Made by a program: the position numbers and the translations under genes
Shown: in pieces, positions 8,979 to 20,584 of the stretch
Position numbering within the stretch: the stretch's first letter is position 1
How the letters are laid out: every line of letters begins with the position of its first letter
Notes under the pieces: generated by a model
The model's input: only the letters and a program-made list of their open reading frames with translations
Told to the model about the DNA's origin: nothing
Database searches by the model: none
Assembly: GCA_016712595.1 (NCBI GenBank)
Contig: JADJQT010000001.1
Coordinates: forward strand, 721,501 to 785,500
Source: Rhodospirillales bacterium
GTDB lineage: Bacteria; Pseudomonadota; Alphaproteobacteria; Rhodospirillales; Defluviicoccaceae
Reading direction: 5' to 3'
DNA: 64,000 bases

Positions 8979-10097
8979 ATGCGACGCCTGAAAACATCAC
9001 TTCTCTTTGCCGTGGCCGCTCTGATGCTGCTCGGCAGCCTACCGGTCAACGCCGCGCCCTCGCGAATTAAGGATCTTGTTGACGTCGAGGGCGTACGCCA
9101 GAACCAGCTTGTCGGCTATGGCCTCGTTGTCGGCCTCAACGGCACTGGTGACAAGATGAAGGACGGCGGCTTCACCAAGCAGAGCCTTCAGTCGATGCTC
9201 AATCGCCTCGGCGTCAAGCCGACCGATAAGGGGACGACGTCGAAGAACGTCGCGGCGGTCATGGTCACGGCCGATCTGCCCTCGTTCGGCCGCCAGGGCA
9301 GCCGCATTGACGTCTCCGTCTCGGCATTGGGGGACGCGAGCAATCTGCTTGGCGGCACACTGCTGGTCACGCCATTGCTCGGTGCGGATGGTGAGGTTTA
9401 TGCGGTTGCGCAAGGACAGGTGAGCGTTGGTGGCTTCTCCGCCAAGGGACAGGGCGAGACCGTCACCAAGGGCGTGCCGACGTCCGGGCGGATCGCTGAC
9501 GGCGGGATCATCGAACGCGAGGTCGGCTACGAGATGGCACAAATGGACAGCGTGACGCTCACCCTGCGCAATCCCGACTTCACCACCGCTCGGCGCATCG
9601 CTCAGGCGATCAATGCCTACCTGCGTGAACCGGTGGCACGGCCGAGCGACCCCAGCACGGTGCACCTCGCCGTTCCCGACGCGTACATTGGCAGTGTCGT
9701 CAATCTGGTGACGGACATCGAGCAACTGCGCATCGAACCCGATCTGCCGGCGCGCATCGTTATCGACGACGCATCTGGAATCATCGTCATGGGCGAGAAC
9801 GTACGCGTCTCGACCGTTGCCATCGCACAAGGCAATCTTACCATCCGCATCACCGAACAGCCGCAGGTCTCCCAGCCTCAGCCGTTCGCCAACGGCTCAA
9901 CGGTGGTGGTGCCGCGCACGGATATCGCCGTCGACGAGCAGTCCGATCGCAAGCTCGGCATCGTTCGCGGTGGCGTCTCGCTCCAGGACCTTGTCAGCGG
10001 ACTGAATGCGCTCGGCGTTGGTCCGCGCGATCTGATTTCGATTTTGCAGGCGATCAAGGCGGCTGGTGCGCTGCAAGCCGACATCGACGTGATGTGA
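8979..10097 (+). CDS. flgI: Flagellar P-ring protein FlgI
   Basis: FlgI forms the periplasmic P ring around the flagellar rod. The 372-residue product has a signal peptide (RRLKTSLLFAVAALMLLGSLPVNA) and the strongly conserved start of the mature protein, RIKDLVDVEGVRQNQLVGYGLVVGLNGTGD. Further signatures are QSMLNRLGV, NVAAVMVTADLP and the C-terminal DLVSGLNALGVGPRDLISILQAIKAAGAL. The ATG at 8979 has AAGGA 9 nt upstream. It is followed by flgJ- and flgN-like genes; no flgH or rod genes are in the window, so the flagellar genes are dispersed. Confidence 0.96.
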   Translation: MRRLKTSLLFAVAALMLLGSLPVNAAPSRIKDLVDVEGVRQNQLVGYGLVVGLNGTGDKMKDGGFTKQSLQSMLNRLGVKPTDKGTTSKNVAAVMVTADLPSFGRQGSRIDVSVSALGDASNLLGGTLLVTPLLGADGEVYAVAQGQVSVGGFSAKGQGETVTKGVPTSGRIADGGIIEREVGYEMAQMDSVTLTLRNPDFTTARRIAQAINAYLREPVARPSDPSTVHLAVPDAYIGSVVNLVTDIEQLRIEPDLPARIVIDDASGIIVMGENVRVSTVAIAQGNLTIRITEQPQVSQPQPFANGSTVVVPRTDIAVDEQSDRKLGIVRGGVSLQDLVSGLNALGVGPRDLISILQAIKAAGALQADIDVM

Positions 10098-10125
10098 GCT
10101 CCAGTTCAAGACGGAGACGACGATT

Positions 10126-10464
10126 ATGATGATAGATACAACGCTCGGTGCATCCGCCGCTTCAACCCCGAAACTCGGTGCTTCTGCTGGTAGCGGCGGT
10201 GATCGGAATGCGGACTGGCAGACACTGCAGAAGAAGGCTGTCGAGTTTGAGGCGGTCTACCTTTCTGAGATGCTCAAACCGATGTTCGAGGGCCTGAAGA
10301 CCGACGAGCAGTTCGGTGGCGGCGAGGGGGAGGACATGTGGCGCTCAATGCAGGTTCAGGAATACGGATCGGCCATCGCCAAAAGCGGCGGTGTCGGTCT
10401 CGCCGCCCCGGTGGCGAAGGCTCTCCTGCAGGCCCAGGAAGCACGGGAAGGATCGCCGCGATGA
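10126..10464 (+). CDS. flgJ: Rod-binding protein, FlgJ N-terminal type
   Basis: This 112-residue protein matches the N-terminal rod-capping domain of FlgJ: AVEFEAVYLSEMLKPMFEG, then a Gly/Glu-rich loop and MWRSMQVQEYGSAIAKSGGVGLAAPVAKAL. The C-terminal muramidase domain of gammaproteobacterial FlgJ is absent, as is usual in alphaproteobacteria. It lies 28 bp after flgI, and its stop overlaps the start of the next gene (ATGA). It should act in the periplasm to assist rod assembly. Confidence 0.88.
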   Translation: MMIDTTLGASAASTPKLGASAGSGGDRNADWQTLQKKAVEFEAVYLSEMLKPMFEGLKTDEQFGGGEGEDMWRSMQVQEYGSAIAKSGGVGLAAPVAKALLQAQEAREGSPR

Positions 10465-10946
10465 TGTCCCGCTCGACTGAAGCCAAGGTGCCTGTCATGG
10501 CAATTCCGTCTGACGACTCCCAACCGCGCTTGCCGGATTTGCTCGCGGCGATCGAACATTTGAGTGAGACCGTGGAACGCGAGAACGCCCTGCTGGTTAC
10601 AGGCGAGCGGTCGGCGCTCAGCAGGCTCAGTGCGGATAAACGGGTTGCGGCCGGAACCTACGAACGGATAGCCGGCCGTATCGCCACGCACGGCCTCGGG
10701 GGCGAGCCCAGCAATGCAATCGTCCATGCCAGCCTTCGTCATGCGATGCAGCGACTGGAACGGGTGTCTGACGAAAACAGTCGTCACCTGAGTGCCGCGA
10801 TCAGTGGACACGAACGCCTAATCGAAACCGTCCGCGACGCAGCCCGTTCGCTCGATCCGGCGACGATGCGCTATACGGCCAACGGCGTGGTTGGCCAGAC
10901 GAAATGCGTTTCAGCGATGGCGGTATGCTTCAGCCAGGCGTTATAG
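10461..10946 (+). CDS. FlgN-like flagellar export chaperone
   Basis: A 161-residue, mostly helical cytoplasmic protein, translationally coupled to flgJ by a 4-bp overlap. The layout (LLAAIEHLSETVERENALLVTG...SRLSADKRVAAGTYERI) matches FlgN-type proteins, which hold hook-associated proteins FlgK and FlgL before export. Sequence conservation in this family is low, so the call leans on gene position and the heptad pattern. It converges with the gene at 10973. Confidence 0.65.
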   Translation: MMSRSTEAKVPVMAIPSDDSQPRLPDLLAAIEHLSETVERENALLVTGERSALSRLSADKRVAAGTYERIAGRIATHGLGGEPSNAIVHASLRHAMQRLERVSDENSRHLSAAISGHERLIETVRDAARSLDPATMRYTANGVVGQTKCVSAMAVCFSQAL

Positions 10947-10972
10947 CTCGCCAGCCCGGCATTTCTAGGTTG

Positions 10973-12082
10973 CTACGGATACTGTGCGAGCGGTCGGGCG
11001 TCAAACCGAGCACTCACTCCGCGCAGGCTCGCGAGGTAAGCCTCGAGCGCGTCGCGCGACCGTTGCTGACCGATCGCCCGGGCAATGCTGCTGAACACGC
11101 CGGTGATCCGATCTGTCAATGTGCTATTGAAGATGAATAAATCGGAGCTCTCGCCATTAGGCAGAACAATGCCCGCTTGTTGAAGCGTATTATACGTGTG
11201 GCCAACGTAGTACTCGCGCATGGCGAACAGCACAGCGTCCGGTTGCTCCTCGACAAGGACGTGGGAGAGGATGAACAGCGAACGGCCCTCTACCTTCGTC
11301 TTCTTCCAATAAAAATAATTGTCCGCATGAACGCCGGACGCATCCGGAAAGCGGTCGAGATCTCGCACAATGCTTGCCAGCCGCGCCGGCACGGACGACG
11401 AATGATCAATTTCGCGCAACTGTGCGGCGGGTGATGAGACGGTATCGCCCCGATCGTAATTGGCTAGACCGGCGAGGCCATGGTCACGATAGGCGCGGAA
11501 GCGATTGATCAGGATCGCTTGGTAGCTCGCGACGGCACGGGCGACGGTTGCATTTAGGCTGTCCCCAACTCGAAGCCTACCCGCATTGCCGAGCGTGGTG
11601 ATTTCGTCGGCGGAAAGATTGAGCGAGTCTCCCGGTTCGACCTCGAGAAGCTGACGAACCTCGCTTTCGCTGTCGGCAAAGCGCATGCCGGCCCACATGG
11701 GATCATTGGGCGGTGCGCCCGACGACCGGCCGGCCGGCTCGTCAATGCGACGATAAGCGCTCACTGACGGATCGGCTGAGACGGTCACTCCGTCGCGGAT
11801 CAGCCCGGCGATGATCGCCAGCGGCGCCGGCAACCGCACAGCCGCGGTCGCCGCTAACTCATTGCGCAAAGATGGCACCGCATCTTTGGAGATAATCAAC
11901 CCGCGACCGAGCCTGCGGGCGTCTTCGACGGTAAAGCCGAACTGCGAAGCAAGAGCCGCCCTTTCGGCCGACGAAGGGACTTGCGCTTGCGCAGGGGCGA
12001 TCAGTGCCAGCAGCGGTGCGAGTACGACGAGTCTTCTTGAGAGCAATCGGCGGTCCAAAGGGTCGATCGGACGCGAGCGCAT
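10973..12082 (-). CDS. Secreted protein of unknown function
   Basis: A 369-residue protein with an N-terminal signal peptide (RRLVVLAPLLALIAPAQAQ), so it is likely periplasmic. I do not recognise a catalytic domain. The central part has LEVEPGDSLNLSADE and a helix-rich stretch; the C-terminal half contains DNYFYWKKTKVEGRSLFILSHV and EYYVGHTYNTLQ. No membrane helix follows the signal. It is convergent with the flagellar genes and divergent from malate synthase. The start ATG at 12082 has only a weak Shine-Dalgarno sequence. Confidence 0.7.
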   Translation of the reverse strand: MRSRPIDPLDRRLLSRRLVVLAPLLALIAPAQAQVPSSAERAALASQFGFTVEDARRLGRGLIISKDAVPSLRNELAATAAVRLPAPLAIIAGLIRDGVTVSADPSVSAYRRIDEPAGRSSGAPPNDPMWAGMRFADSESEVRQLLEVEPGDSLNLSADEITTLGNAGRLRVGDSLNATVARAVASYQAILINRFRAYRDHGLAGLANYDRGDTVSSPAAQLREIDHSSSVPARLASIVRDLDRFPDASGVHADNYFYWKKTKVEGRSLFILSHVLVEEQPDAVLFAMREYYVGHTYNTLQQAGIVLPNGESSDLFIFNSTLTDRITGVFSSIARAIGQQRSRDALEAYLASLRGVSARFDARPLAQYP

Positions 12083-12318
12083 TCACCATGCCCGTCAGCA
12101 AATTTGCCAAGACCATTCGTCGAGAAAATAGGACTAAGCGGCCTACATGCCAATAGCATCGGCTGGCCATCGCCTGCTTGGTGCTCGCGCGCGCCGGAGG
12201 TTTCGCGATATTCTGTGATCAGAGACAAATGAAAGGAGCGTCGGCATCGCCGCGGCACGGTGAGGCGGCCGCAGCACCGGACGCGTCCCGGGCGTGACGG
12301 GAACGGGAGGCAGGCAGT

Positions 12319-13941
12319 ATGAGCGATCGAACGCATGTCATGGAAAGCACGTCGGTGCCGGGGTTGGCGTTGCGCGGCGCGATGGCGTCCGGATACGTCG
12401 AGGTGCTGAGTGAAGCGGCCCTTGGCTTTATCGCCCGGCTGGAGCGGCGGTTTGGCGCGGAACGGCGACGGCTCCTGACCGCGCGCAACACCCGTCAGGC
12501 CCGCCTCGATCGCGGAGAACTGCCGGGCTTCTTGCCCGAGACGAACGACATCCGCCGCGGCGATTGGCGCGTACCGCCGCCACCCGCCGATCTCACCGAC
12601 CGTCGGGTCGAGATCACCGGCCCTGTCGATCGGAAGATGATCATCAATGCGATGAATTCCGGCGCCAACGTGTTCATGGCCGACCTTGAAGACTCCCTGA
12701 CCCCGACTTGGGGAAACGTGATTGACGGCCAGATCAACCTCATGCATGCGGTCGCGGGATCGATTACCCACACGGAGGGCGGCAAGTCATACAGCTTGAA
12801 CGAACGGACCGCGAGTTTGGTTGTTCGTCCACGCGGATGGCATCTCGACGAAGAGCATGTGCTTCTCGATGGCCAAGCAATCAGTGGCTCGCTGTTTGAT
12901 TTTGGGCTCTACTTTTTCCATAACGCGAGAAAACTCCTGGATAAGGGTTCCGGTCCGTATTTTTACCTACCAAAAATGGAGAGCCATCTCGAAGCAAAGC
13001 TATGGGCGGATGTGTTTTGCTATGCAGAGGAAGAACTTGATCTCCCGCACGGCAGCATACGGGCGACTGTGTTGATCGAAACAATCCTCGCTGCTTTTGA
13101 GATGGAGGAGATGCTTTTTCAATTGCGCGACTACGCAGCGGGTCTTAACTGCGGGCGATGGGACTATATATTCAGCTTTATTAAGAAATTTCGTAATCGC
13201 TCTGACTTTGTGCTGCCGGAACGCAATGCCGTGGCGATGACGGTGCCGTTTCTACGCGCGTACAGCCTTCTGCTGATCAAGACGTGCCATAAGCGCGGTG
13301 CTTACGCGATCGGCGGAATGGCGGCGTACATTCCGGTAAAGGCTGATGCGGTGGCGAACGAGGAAGCGATGCAGCGGGTGCGCGCCGACAAGCTGCGCGA
13401 GGTGACGGACGGCCATGACGGCACGTGGGTGGCGCATCCCGGCCTCGTACCCCTGGCCAAGGCGATCTTCGACGAGCACATGCCGGGACCGAACCAGCTC
13501 GAGCGCTTGCGCGATGAGATCGCCATCAGTGCCAGCGATCTCATCGCCGTACCGGACGGGGCGATCACCGAGGAGGGCCTGCGCAATAACGTGCGCGTCG
13601 GTATTCAGTATATCGAGGCTTGGCTTGGCGGTCTCGGGTGCGTGCCTTTGTACAATCTGATGGAGGACGCGGCGACGGCGGAAATCTGTCGAACGCAAGT
13701 CTGGCAATGGCGCAAGCACAAGGCAAAACTCGACGATGGCCGGACAATCGACGTGGCGTTGATAAGTGAGGTGATCGCAAGCGAGATGGCGAAGCTCAAA
13801 CAGGTCCTCGGCGCCGATCGCTTCGACGGTGGCAACTTTGCCGACGCCATCGATTTGTTTCGCGACGTCGCGACACCGCCGTCGTTCGTCGAATTCCTGA
13901 CGCTGCCCGCATACCGCAAAGTATTGTCGGTGCACGGCTGA
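12319..13941 (+). CDS. aceB: Malate synthase (A type)
   Basis: Condenses glyoxylate with acetyl-CoA to malate, the second step of the glyoxylate shunt. The 540-residue length fits malate synthase A. Family segments include MNSGANVFMADLEDSLTPTW, RPRGWHLDE, LPKMESHLEAKLW, ETILAAFEMEEMLFQLRDYAAGLNCGRWDYIFS (catalytic Arg and Glu/Asp metal region) and DGTWVAHPGLV. The ATG has GGGAGG nearby upstream. Isocitrate lyase is not in the window. Part of the middle (12880-13210) is noticeably less G+C-rich than the rest of the gene, which is worth noting but not clearly foreign. Confidence 0.97.
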   Translation: MSDRTHVMESTSVPGLALRGAMASGYVEVLSEAALGFIARLERRFGAERRRLLTARNTRQARLDRGELPGFLPETNDIRRGDWRVPPPPADLTDRRVEITGPVDRKMIINAMNSGANVFMADLEDSLTPTWGNVIDGQINLMHAVAGSITHTEGGKSYSLNERTASLVVRPRGWHLDEEHVLLDGQAISGSLFDFGLYFFHNARKLLDKGSGPYFYLPKMESHLEAKLWADVFCYAEEELDLPHGSIRATVLIETILAAFEMEEMLFQLRDYAAGLNCGRWDYIFSFIKKFRNRSDFVLPERNAVAMTVPFLRAYSLLLIKTCHKRGAYAIGGMAAYIPVKADAVANEEAMQRVRADKLREVTDGHDGTWVAHPGLVPLAKAIFDEHMPGPNQLERLRDEIAISASDLIAVPDGAITEEGLRNNVRVGIQYIEAWLGGLGCVPLYNLMEDAATAEICRTQVWQWRKHKAKLDDGRTIDVALISEVIASEMAKLKQVLGADRFDGGNFADAIDLFRDVATPPSFVEFLTLPAYRKVLSVHG

Positions 13942-13956
13942 CCAAAATGCGCTCCC

Positions 13957-13989
13957 CGCACGACGTGTTTCGCTGAAGCGCGTCGTGTG
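13957..13989. terminator. Candidate bidirectional hairpin between aceB and the CDF exporter
   Basis: The arms CGCACGACG (13957-13965) and CGTCGTGTG (13981-13989) can pair, with one G-T pair, in the gap between two convergent genes. No T-run follows, so this is only a plausible transcription end. Confidence 0.4.
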
Positions 13990-14001
13990 GCTGGCGAGTT
14001 T

Positions 14002-14991
14002 TCAGTCTTGGCAGTAGTGTACCTCGATCGTCGCGTGCACGATACGCGCCGCAGCGGGGATCATCGCCCGGTAGGTTTCCACCGTTGCCGGCGCGTGAGA
14101 GACGACGGAGAGCGCCGCAGCATAGCCCTGCGGACCGACGGACCAGACATGCAGGTCGGCGATGCGGTCATCCTTGGTTTCGAGCGCTTCGCGGAGCTGT
14201 TCGCGTACCGACACCGGCGCTTCACGGTCGAGCAATACGGCAGAGCTTTCGCGCACAAGCCCTGCCGCCCACCGACTGACAAGAACCGCGCCGAGCAGAC
14301 CGACAAGGGCATCCGCCCAGGACCAGCCGAGAACCTTGCCTGCCACCAAAGCGGCGATCGCAAGCAGAGAGGTTAGCGCATCGGCAAGGACGTGCAGGTA
14401 AGCGCCGCGCAGATTGTGGTCTTGCGCGTGGTCGTACTCCCCAGCGTGCTGATGATACCCCTTCTGATGCGCGTGCTGGTGTTCTTCGTGCCCGTGTTCT
14501 CCATGTCCGTGGCTGTGCCCGTGAAGATGACCGTCGGCGTCGCGAAGCATCAACAGACTCGCGGCATTGACGGCAAGCCCGAGAATCGCCACCAGAATCG
14601 CCTGATCGAACGCAATCGGTTGCGGATTCAGCAGACGCAGACCACTCTCAACGGCCATCGCCAAGGCGAACAACGCCAGCATAATGGCACTCGAGTAGCC
14701 GGCGAGCGCGTTGATCTTGCCGGTTCCAAAGGTGTAGGTGCGATCGTTGGCGTGCTTGCGGACGTAGACGTAGGCGATTACGGAAAGGCCGAGTGCCGCC
14801 GCGTGTGACGCCATATGCAGTCCATCGGCGAGAAGCGCCATTGAACCGAATGCCAGACCGGCGACGATCTCGATAACCATCGTCACGGTTGTCAGCATCG
14901 CGACGGCAAGGGTCCGTCGCTCTCCCGCCCGCTGATGTTGTTGGCCGAAAGCGTGGTCATGCTGCCATCGGTCCAAGGAGCGTGTGTGCAT
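14002..14991 (-). CDS. dmeF: Cation diffusion facilitator, DmeF-type metal exporter
   Basis: A 329-residue inner-membrane proton-driven exporter for divalent metals, probably Co/Ni/Cd/Zn. There are six predicted membrane helices. The metal site residues are in ALLADGLHMASHAAALG (helix II, D..H) and HVLADALTSLLAI (helix V, H..D). A long His-rich cytoplasmic loop (GHLHGHSHGHGEHGHEEHQHAH) separates the two halves, and the N-terminus has HDHAFGQQHQRAGERRT, both DmeF hallmarks. The ATG at 14991 follows GGAGAGGGA. No dmeR-type repressor gene is next to it. Confidence 0.88.
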   Translation of the reverse strand: MHTRSLDRWQHDHAFGQQHQRAGERRTLAVAMLTTVTMVIEIVAGLAFGSMALLADGLHMASHAAALGLSVIAYVYVRKHANDRTYTFGTGKINALAGYSSAIMLALFALAMAVESGLRLLNPQPIAFDQAILVAILGLAVNAASLLMLRDADGHLHGHSHGHGEHGHEEHQHAHQKGYHQHAGEYDHAQDHNLRGAYLHVLADALTSLLAIAALVAGKVLGWSWADALVGLLGAVLVSRWAAGLVRESSAVLLDREAPVSVREQLREALETKDDRIADLHVWSVGPQGYAAALSVVSHAPATVETYRAMIPAAARIVHATIEVHYCQD

Positions 14992-15469
14992 GCCGTTCCC
15001 TCTCCGTCTGCCCGAAGTGCCGTCAGAAACCGCACAATCTTGATTTCGACGAGCACGCACCGTGACGTACGGAAAGTTTCACATCAATGGCGAATCAACG
15101 ATGTCGTCGCCCGCCTTGTCCGGGTTGCCCGTGACCGCGGGCGTCACGTCGGCGAATGGTAATGACGGCGGATTGTCGTCGCTTCGACGAGCGCTGAAGC
15201 AGGAAAGGGCAACCGTCGTTCGCGACTGTCGCCTGCGCCGTGCCAAAAGCTTCTGCGCACAAGATCGAGACGCCCACTGCGCCTTTCCAAGCATCGTTTT
15301 CGTCCCCCCTTACTCGCTTCACCTACTCCCACGATCCGATCGCCCCACGCTTTCGATCCTTCTGCTCTTCTGCAGAGAATCAAAATTGATCAGCCCTTTT
15401 GATAGGTTTTATGTCATAAAACCGCCGTGTGGTCAATGCCGGGCAAAACCTTGGACGCAGCCGAAAGGG
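14992..15469. other. Intergenic region upstream of dmeF
   Basis: About 480 bp without a supported gene. It contains a perfect 8-bp inverted repeat, GGTTTTAT (15405-15412) and ATAAAACC (15416-15423), in an A+T-rich patch. This could be an operator or a short stem, but the position does not settle which gene it serves. Confidence 0.45.
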
Positions 15470-16009
15470 TTACCGGCGGGACGTCCGAGCAACATAGCCG
15501 AGACTGCCAAAGGCAGCGACGGCCTCCGCCTTCAGGCGCAGGAATCGGCCTTCAGCGTCGACTTCAATAAGTGCGGGAGCCCAGTGCTCGGCATCGCACG
15601 CAGCCTGTGGGTTCACGCAAGCGATTTCCTTTGGATGTAGCAAGTGGCGGCGATCCCGGCACATTGCGTCGATTTGGCGATGCCTGATCCAATCGGATCG
15701 ATCCTCCGAAACCTGGGGACGCGAAGCGGGTTCATCTGACTGCTCATGCAATTGGCGAATCATCTCACGTTCTTTATGATTTGCTGGCAGGCGGCGAAAT
15801 GCGTATTCGATGCGACGAGCGGTAGACTGGCGGACGAGGAAACGGGCTTCGCGGGCTGCGAGCGCATCAAGAGCGGCGACGACGCGCTCGGCTTCCTTGA
15901 CCACAAGCGTATCGGTCGATCGGGCGATGGCGCGGGCACAGTTGCATCGAAGTTGCAGTCGTTCCTCTGCCGTCATCGATGGGATCTTTTCGATCGTTTT
16001 CTCACACAT
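15470..16009 (-). CDS. Hypothetical protein
   Basis: This 179-residue protein is not recognised. It starts MCEKTIEKIPSMTAEERLQLRCNCARAIA and is helical and charged, with several Cys/His residues (CNCARA, MCRDRRHLLH) that do not form a standard zinc motif. The ATG at 16009 has GAGGTC about 8 nt upstream and is preferred over the longer frame to 16054. It stands alone between dmeF and the ABC ATPase gene. Confidence 0.55.
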   Translation of the reverse strand: MCEKTIEKIPSMTAEERLQLRCNCARAIARSTDTLVVKEAERVVAALDALAAREARFLVRQSTARRIEYAFRRLPANHKEREMIRQLHEQSDEPASRPQVSEDRSDWIRHRQIDAMCRDRRHLLHPKEIACVNPQAACDAEHWAPALIEVDAEGRFLRLKAEAVAAFGSLGYVARTSRR

Positions 16010-16297
16010 TGTGCATGACCTCGGGCTCGTAATCGGATGGTCGGATCGAAACACGAATGCGGTTAACAGCCCGTTGACGCAGGAGCGCTCGCGAGAATCT
16101 GGTCGAAATGAGGGACAGCTTCGGGGAGGAATGATCGCGGCGCCGAAAACGCCGCCGCGGCATTACGCGGCCAATTTCGTTGGTCAATTCATCCGGAGCA
16201 CGGTCGGATTAACGCAGAATGGCGATCGGGTCCGTCTGCCTGCCTGCTCCGCTCGTCGCGATTGACCAACAACGCGCGGTGGTGGTAGCGGTAGGGC

Positions 16298-17320
16298 ATG
16301 CTGCACGCTAAATCCGACAACGATGCCAATGCGGGACTGTCGCCGAACTGTGCAGTCGACGTCGTCGATCTCGTCAAGACCTACCCCGGCCGTAATGGTC
16401 AGCCGCCCGTCCGTGCCCTCGACGGCGTTACGTTGCGTGTGCCGCACGGGGCGTTCTTCGGTCTGCTTGGGCCGAATGGCGCTGGAAAGTCGACACTAAT
16501 CAATATTCTGGCCGGTCTCGTCGTGCGCACGTCCGGTAGCGTACGCATATGGGGACACGACATCGATGGCGCGATGCGCGCAGCGCGCCGGGCGATCGGG
16601 ATTGTCCCGCAGGAATTGAATCTTGATCCATTCTTTACCCCGCGCGAACTCCTCGAACTGCAGGCAGGTCTCTACGGTGTTGCGAAGGCACTGCGGCGCA
16701 CGGATGAGATCCTTGATGCCGTCGGTTTGACGCGCCAAGCGAACGCCTACGCCCGCAGCCTTTCTGGCGGGATGCGTCGGCGGCTACTCGTCGCCAAGGC
16801 GATGGTGCACGCGCCACCGATCCTCGTGCTGGACGAGCCGTCGGCGGGCGTCGACGTCGAACTTCGCCGCCACCTGTGGGCTTACGTCCGCAAGCTGAAC
16901 GAGGCGGGCACCACCATCCTTCTGACCACCCACTACCTCGAGGAGGCCGAAGCGCTGTGCGATCGCATCGCCATCATCGATCACGGCCGGATGATCGCCT
17001 GCGATACCACCGAGGCGCTACTGCGTGGCATCGATTCGAAGACGATGGTGGTGACGCTGCATGAGCCGGTGACCGTCTTGCCTGAGGCGCTGTCCCACAG
17101 GTTTGCCGTGCAGGTGCGGGCCCCGGGCCGGCTTGCCTTTCAATACGCGCCGAGCAAGGTGCATGGTGGCGAGATTCTGGCGGCCCTGGGGGCGGCCGGG
17201 CTTTCCATCCTCGAGATCACCACCCGCGAGACCGAGCTTGAGGACATCTTTCTAAAGCTCACTGGCAATCCCGAAGGGCGTATCGACGATCTGCCCGCCG
17301 CATCCGGGATGACGGCTTGA
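16298..17320 (+). CDS. ABC transporter ATP-binding protein (ABC-2 / YadG-NodI type)
   Basis: A 340-residue ATPase of the ABC-2 export class. Walker A is GPNGAGKST, the signature is SLSGGMRRRLLVAKAM, Walker B is ILVLDEPSAGVD, and the H-loop lies in LLTTHYLEEAE. The C-terminal 100 residues resemble the regulatory tail of YadG-like proteins (TRETELEDIFLKLTG). A permease gene would be expected next but is absent; instead the stop overlaps the TTG start of a lipoprotein hydrolase. The substrate is unknown. Confidence 0.85.
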   Translation: MLHAKSDNDANAGLSPNCAVDVVDLVKTYPGRNGQPPVRALDGVTLRVPHGAFFGLLGPNGAGKSTLINILAGLVVRTSGSVRIWGHDIDGAMRAARRAIGIVPQELNLDPFFTPRELLELQAGLYGVAKALRRTDEILDAVGLTRQANAYARSLSGGMRRRLLVAKAMVHAPPILVLDEPSAGVDVELRRHLWAYVRKLNEAGTTILLTTHYLEEAEALCDRIAIIDHGRMIACDTTEALLRGIDSKTMVVTLHEPVTVLPEALSHRFAVQVRAPGRLAFQYAPSKVHGGEILAALGAAGLSILEITTRETELEDIFLKLTGNPEGRIDDLPAASGMTA

Positions 17321-18324
17321 GGCGAGCGAAATCGCTGGCGGCATTGGTGATTGCTTTGCTGATTGCGGCCTGTGCGCCGCTCCAACTCCCCGCCGGTCCG
17401 AGCGTTGCAAAACCGGCGATAGTCGCCGATCGCCTGGTGGTGGCGGACGGTGTATCGCTGCCGCTCCGCTCCTGGCAGCCGATCGGCTGTTCACCCCGCG
17501 CCGTAATCGTGGCGTTACATGGCTTCAACGATTATTCGAGCTTTTTCGACGGGATTGGTCACTGGCTCGCGGATCGTGGCATCGCGTCGTACGCCTACGA
17601 TCAACGGGGGTTTGGAGCGGCACCGAACCGGGGCGTATGGCCCGGCTCGGCGGCATTGATCGGTGACCTGAGGGCTGCCGTTGATGCCGCTCGCGCACGC
17701 TATCCCGAGCTGCCGATCTTTTTATTCGGCGAGAGCATGGGAGCGGCTGTCGTGATGACGGCGCTCACCGAACCGGACCCGCCGCCCGTTACGGGGGAAA
17801 TTCTCTCGGCACCGGCGGTATGGGGACGCCGTTCAATGCCATGGTACCAGACGACGGCGCTATGGCTTGCGGTGCACGCGGTGCCCGACGGAACACTGAC
17901 TGGTCGTGGCCTCGGGATTCGAGCCTCCGACAATATTGAGATGCTGCAAGCCCTGGGGCGAGACCCGCTCGTGATCAAGAGCACGCGCATCGATGCGATT
18001 TGGGGTCTGGTCAATCTTATGGACGAGGCGATGGCCGCGTCTTCGGCTCTCGATGGCTCTGTGCTGATCCTTTATGGGGAACGGGACGAAGTCATTCCCC
18101 CCGCCGCGATCGCCCAGATGGTCAGCCGCTTGCCGCATGAAACCGCAAACCGGCCTCGCGTTGTGCTCTATCCCGATGGTTATCACATGCTTACCCGCGA
18201 CCTTAACGCAGAGGTGGTATGGCGCGACATCGCCGCTTATATCGACACAGCGACAACGCCATCACCGTCCAGCGTAGGCTTTTGCCCCGGCCCCAACGAC
18301 GGCGCAAATTTTAGCGACGCTTGC

Positions 18325-20061
<1,737 letters not shown>

Positions 20062-20066
20062 CGCGA

Positions 20067-20336
20067 TTACTCTCGGCTTTTGCGGTTTGGTACGGGACGC
20101 CTCAGTCTAGCGTGATTATGACAAAGATTTAAGTCCGTATTCAGACCGCGTGCCACGCCCTCGATTTCTTCAGGCGCGCCGCTCAGAATTGCGCGCAACT
20201 GCACGCCCAGGAACGCTTCGATCACGTCCATTTCCGCATCGGTCACCGGCACCTCTGCCGGGAAGTCATCGACGACGCGCAGGCCCGGCTCTGCGGGCGG
20301 CGGTATCGGTCCCAGGCTGTAATGGTCGGTGCGCAT
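20067..20336 (-). CDS. Small hypothetical protein upstream of the integrase
   Basis: 89 residues, with its stop 5 bp before the recombinase start, so the two are probably co-transcribed. The central part VTDAEMDVIEAFLGVQLRAIL looks helical. No DNA-binding motif is clear. A recombination directionality factor is one possibility suggested by position only; serine-integrase directionality factors are very diverse, so the sequence cannot confirm it. Confidence 0.6.
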   Translation of the reverse strand: MRTDHYSLGPIPPPAEPGLRVVDDFPAEVPVTDAEMDVIEAFLGVQLRAILSGAPEEIEGVARGLNTDLNLCHNHARLRRPVPNRKSRE

Positions 20337-20485
20337 GCTCCGACCCTGCCGGGCATCCGTCCAGATGGATTGCCCACAGGCTGGTCACTTTGCTGCATGG
20401 ATCGGCACTGTTCCCGCGCCCGCCTGTCGGCGCGTTTTCTTTCATCGCCGCTTGTGGCTGCCCGTGCCGCCGCCGCAATGGCCTG

Positions 20486-20511
20486 CCCGCTCCGTTCGAT
20501 GCCTCCCGTGT
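20486..20511. repeat. Conserved leader block, copy 1 (before the methylase gene)
   Basis: The segment CCCGCTCCGTTCGATGC followed by CTCCCGTGT recurs with few changes at 37140-37166 (CCCGCTCCATTCGCTGC, then GCTCCCGTGT). Each copy lies about 75 bp upstream of an accessory gene in the same orientation. Confidence 0.6.
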
Positions 20512-20584
20512 GGACCATGCGGCGGCGGCCTCTCCGGCCCGCCCTGTCAGCGTCAGGAAAACGCATCAACGACAGGAGTTCGCC

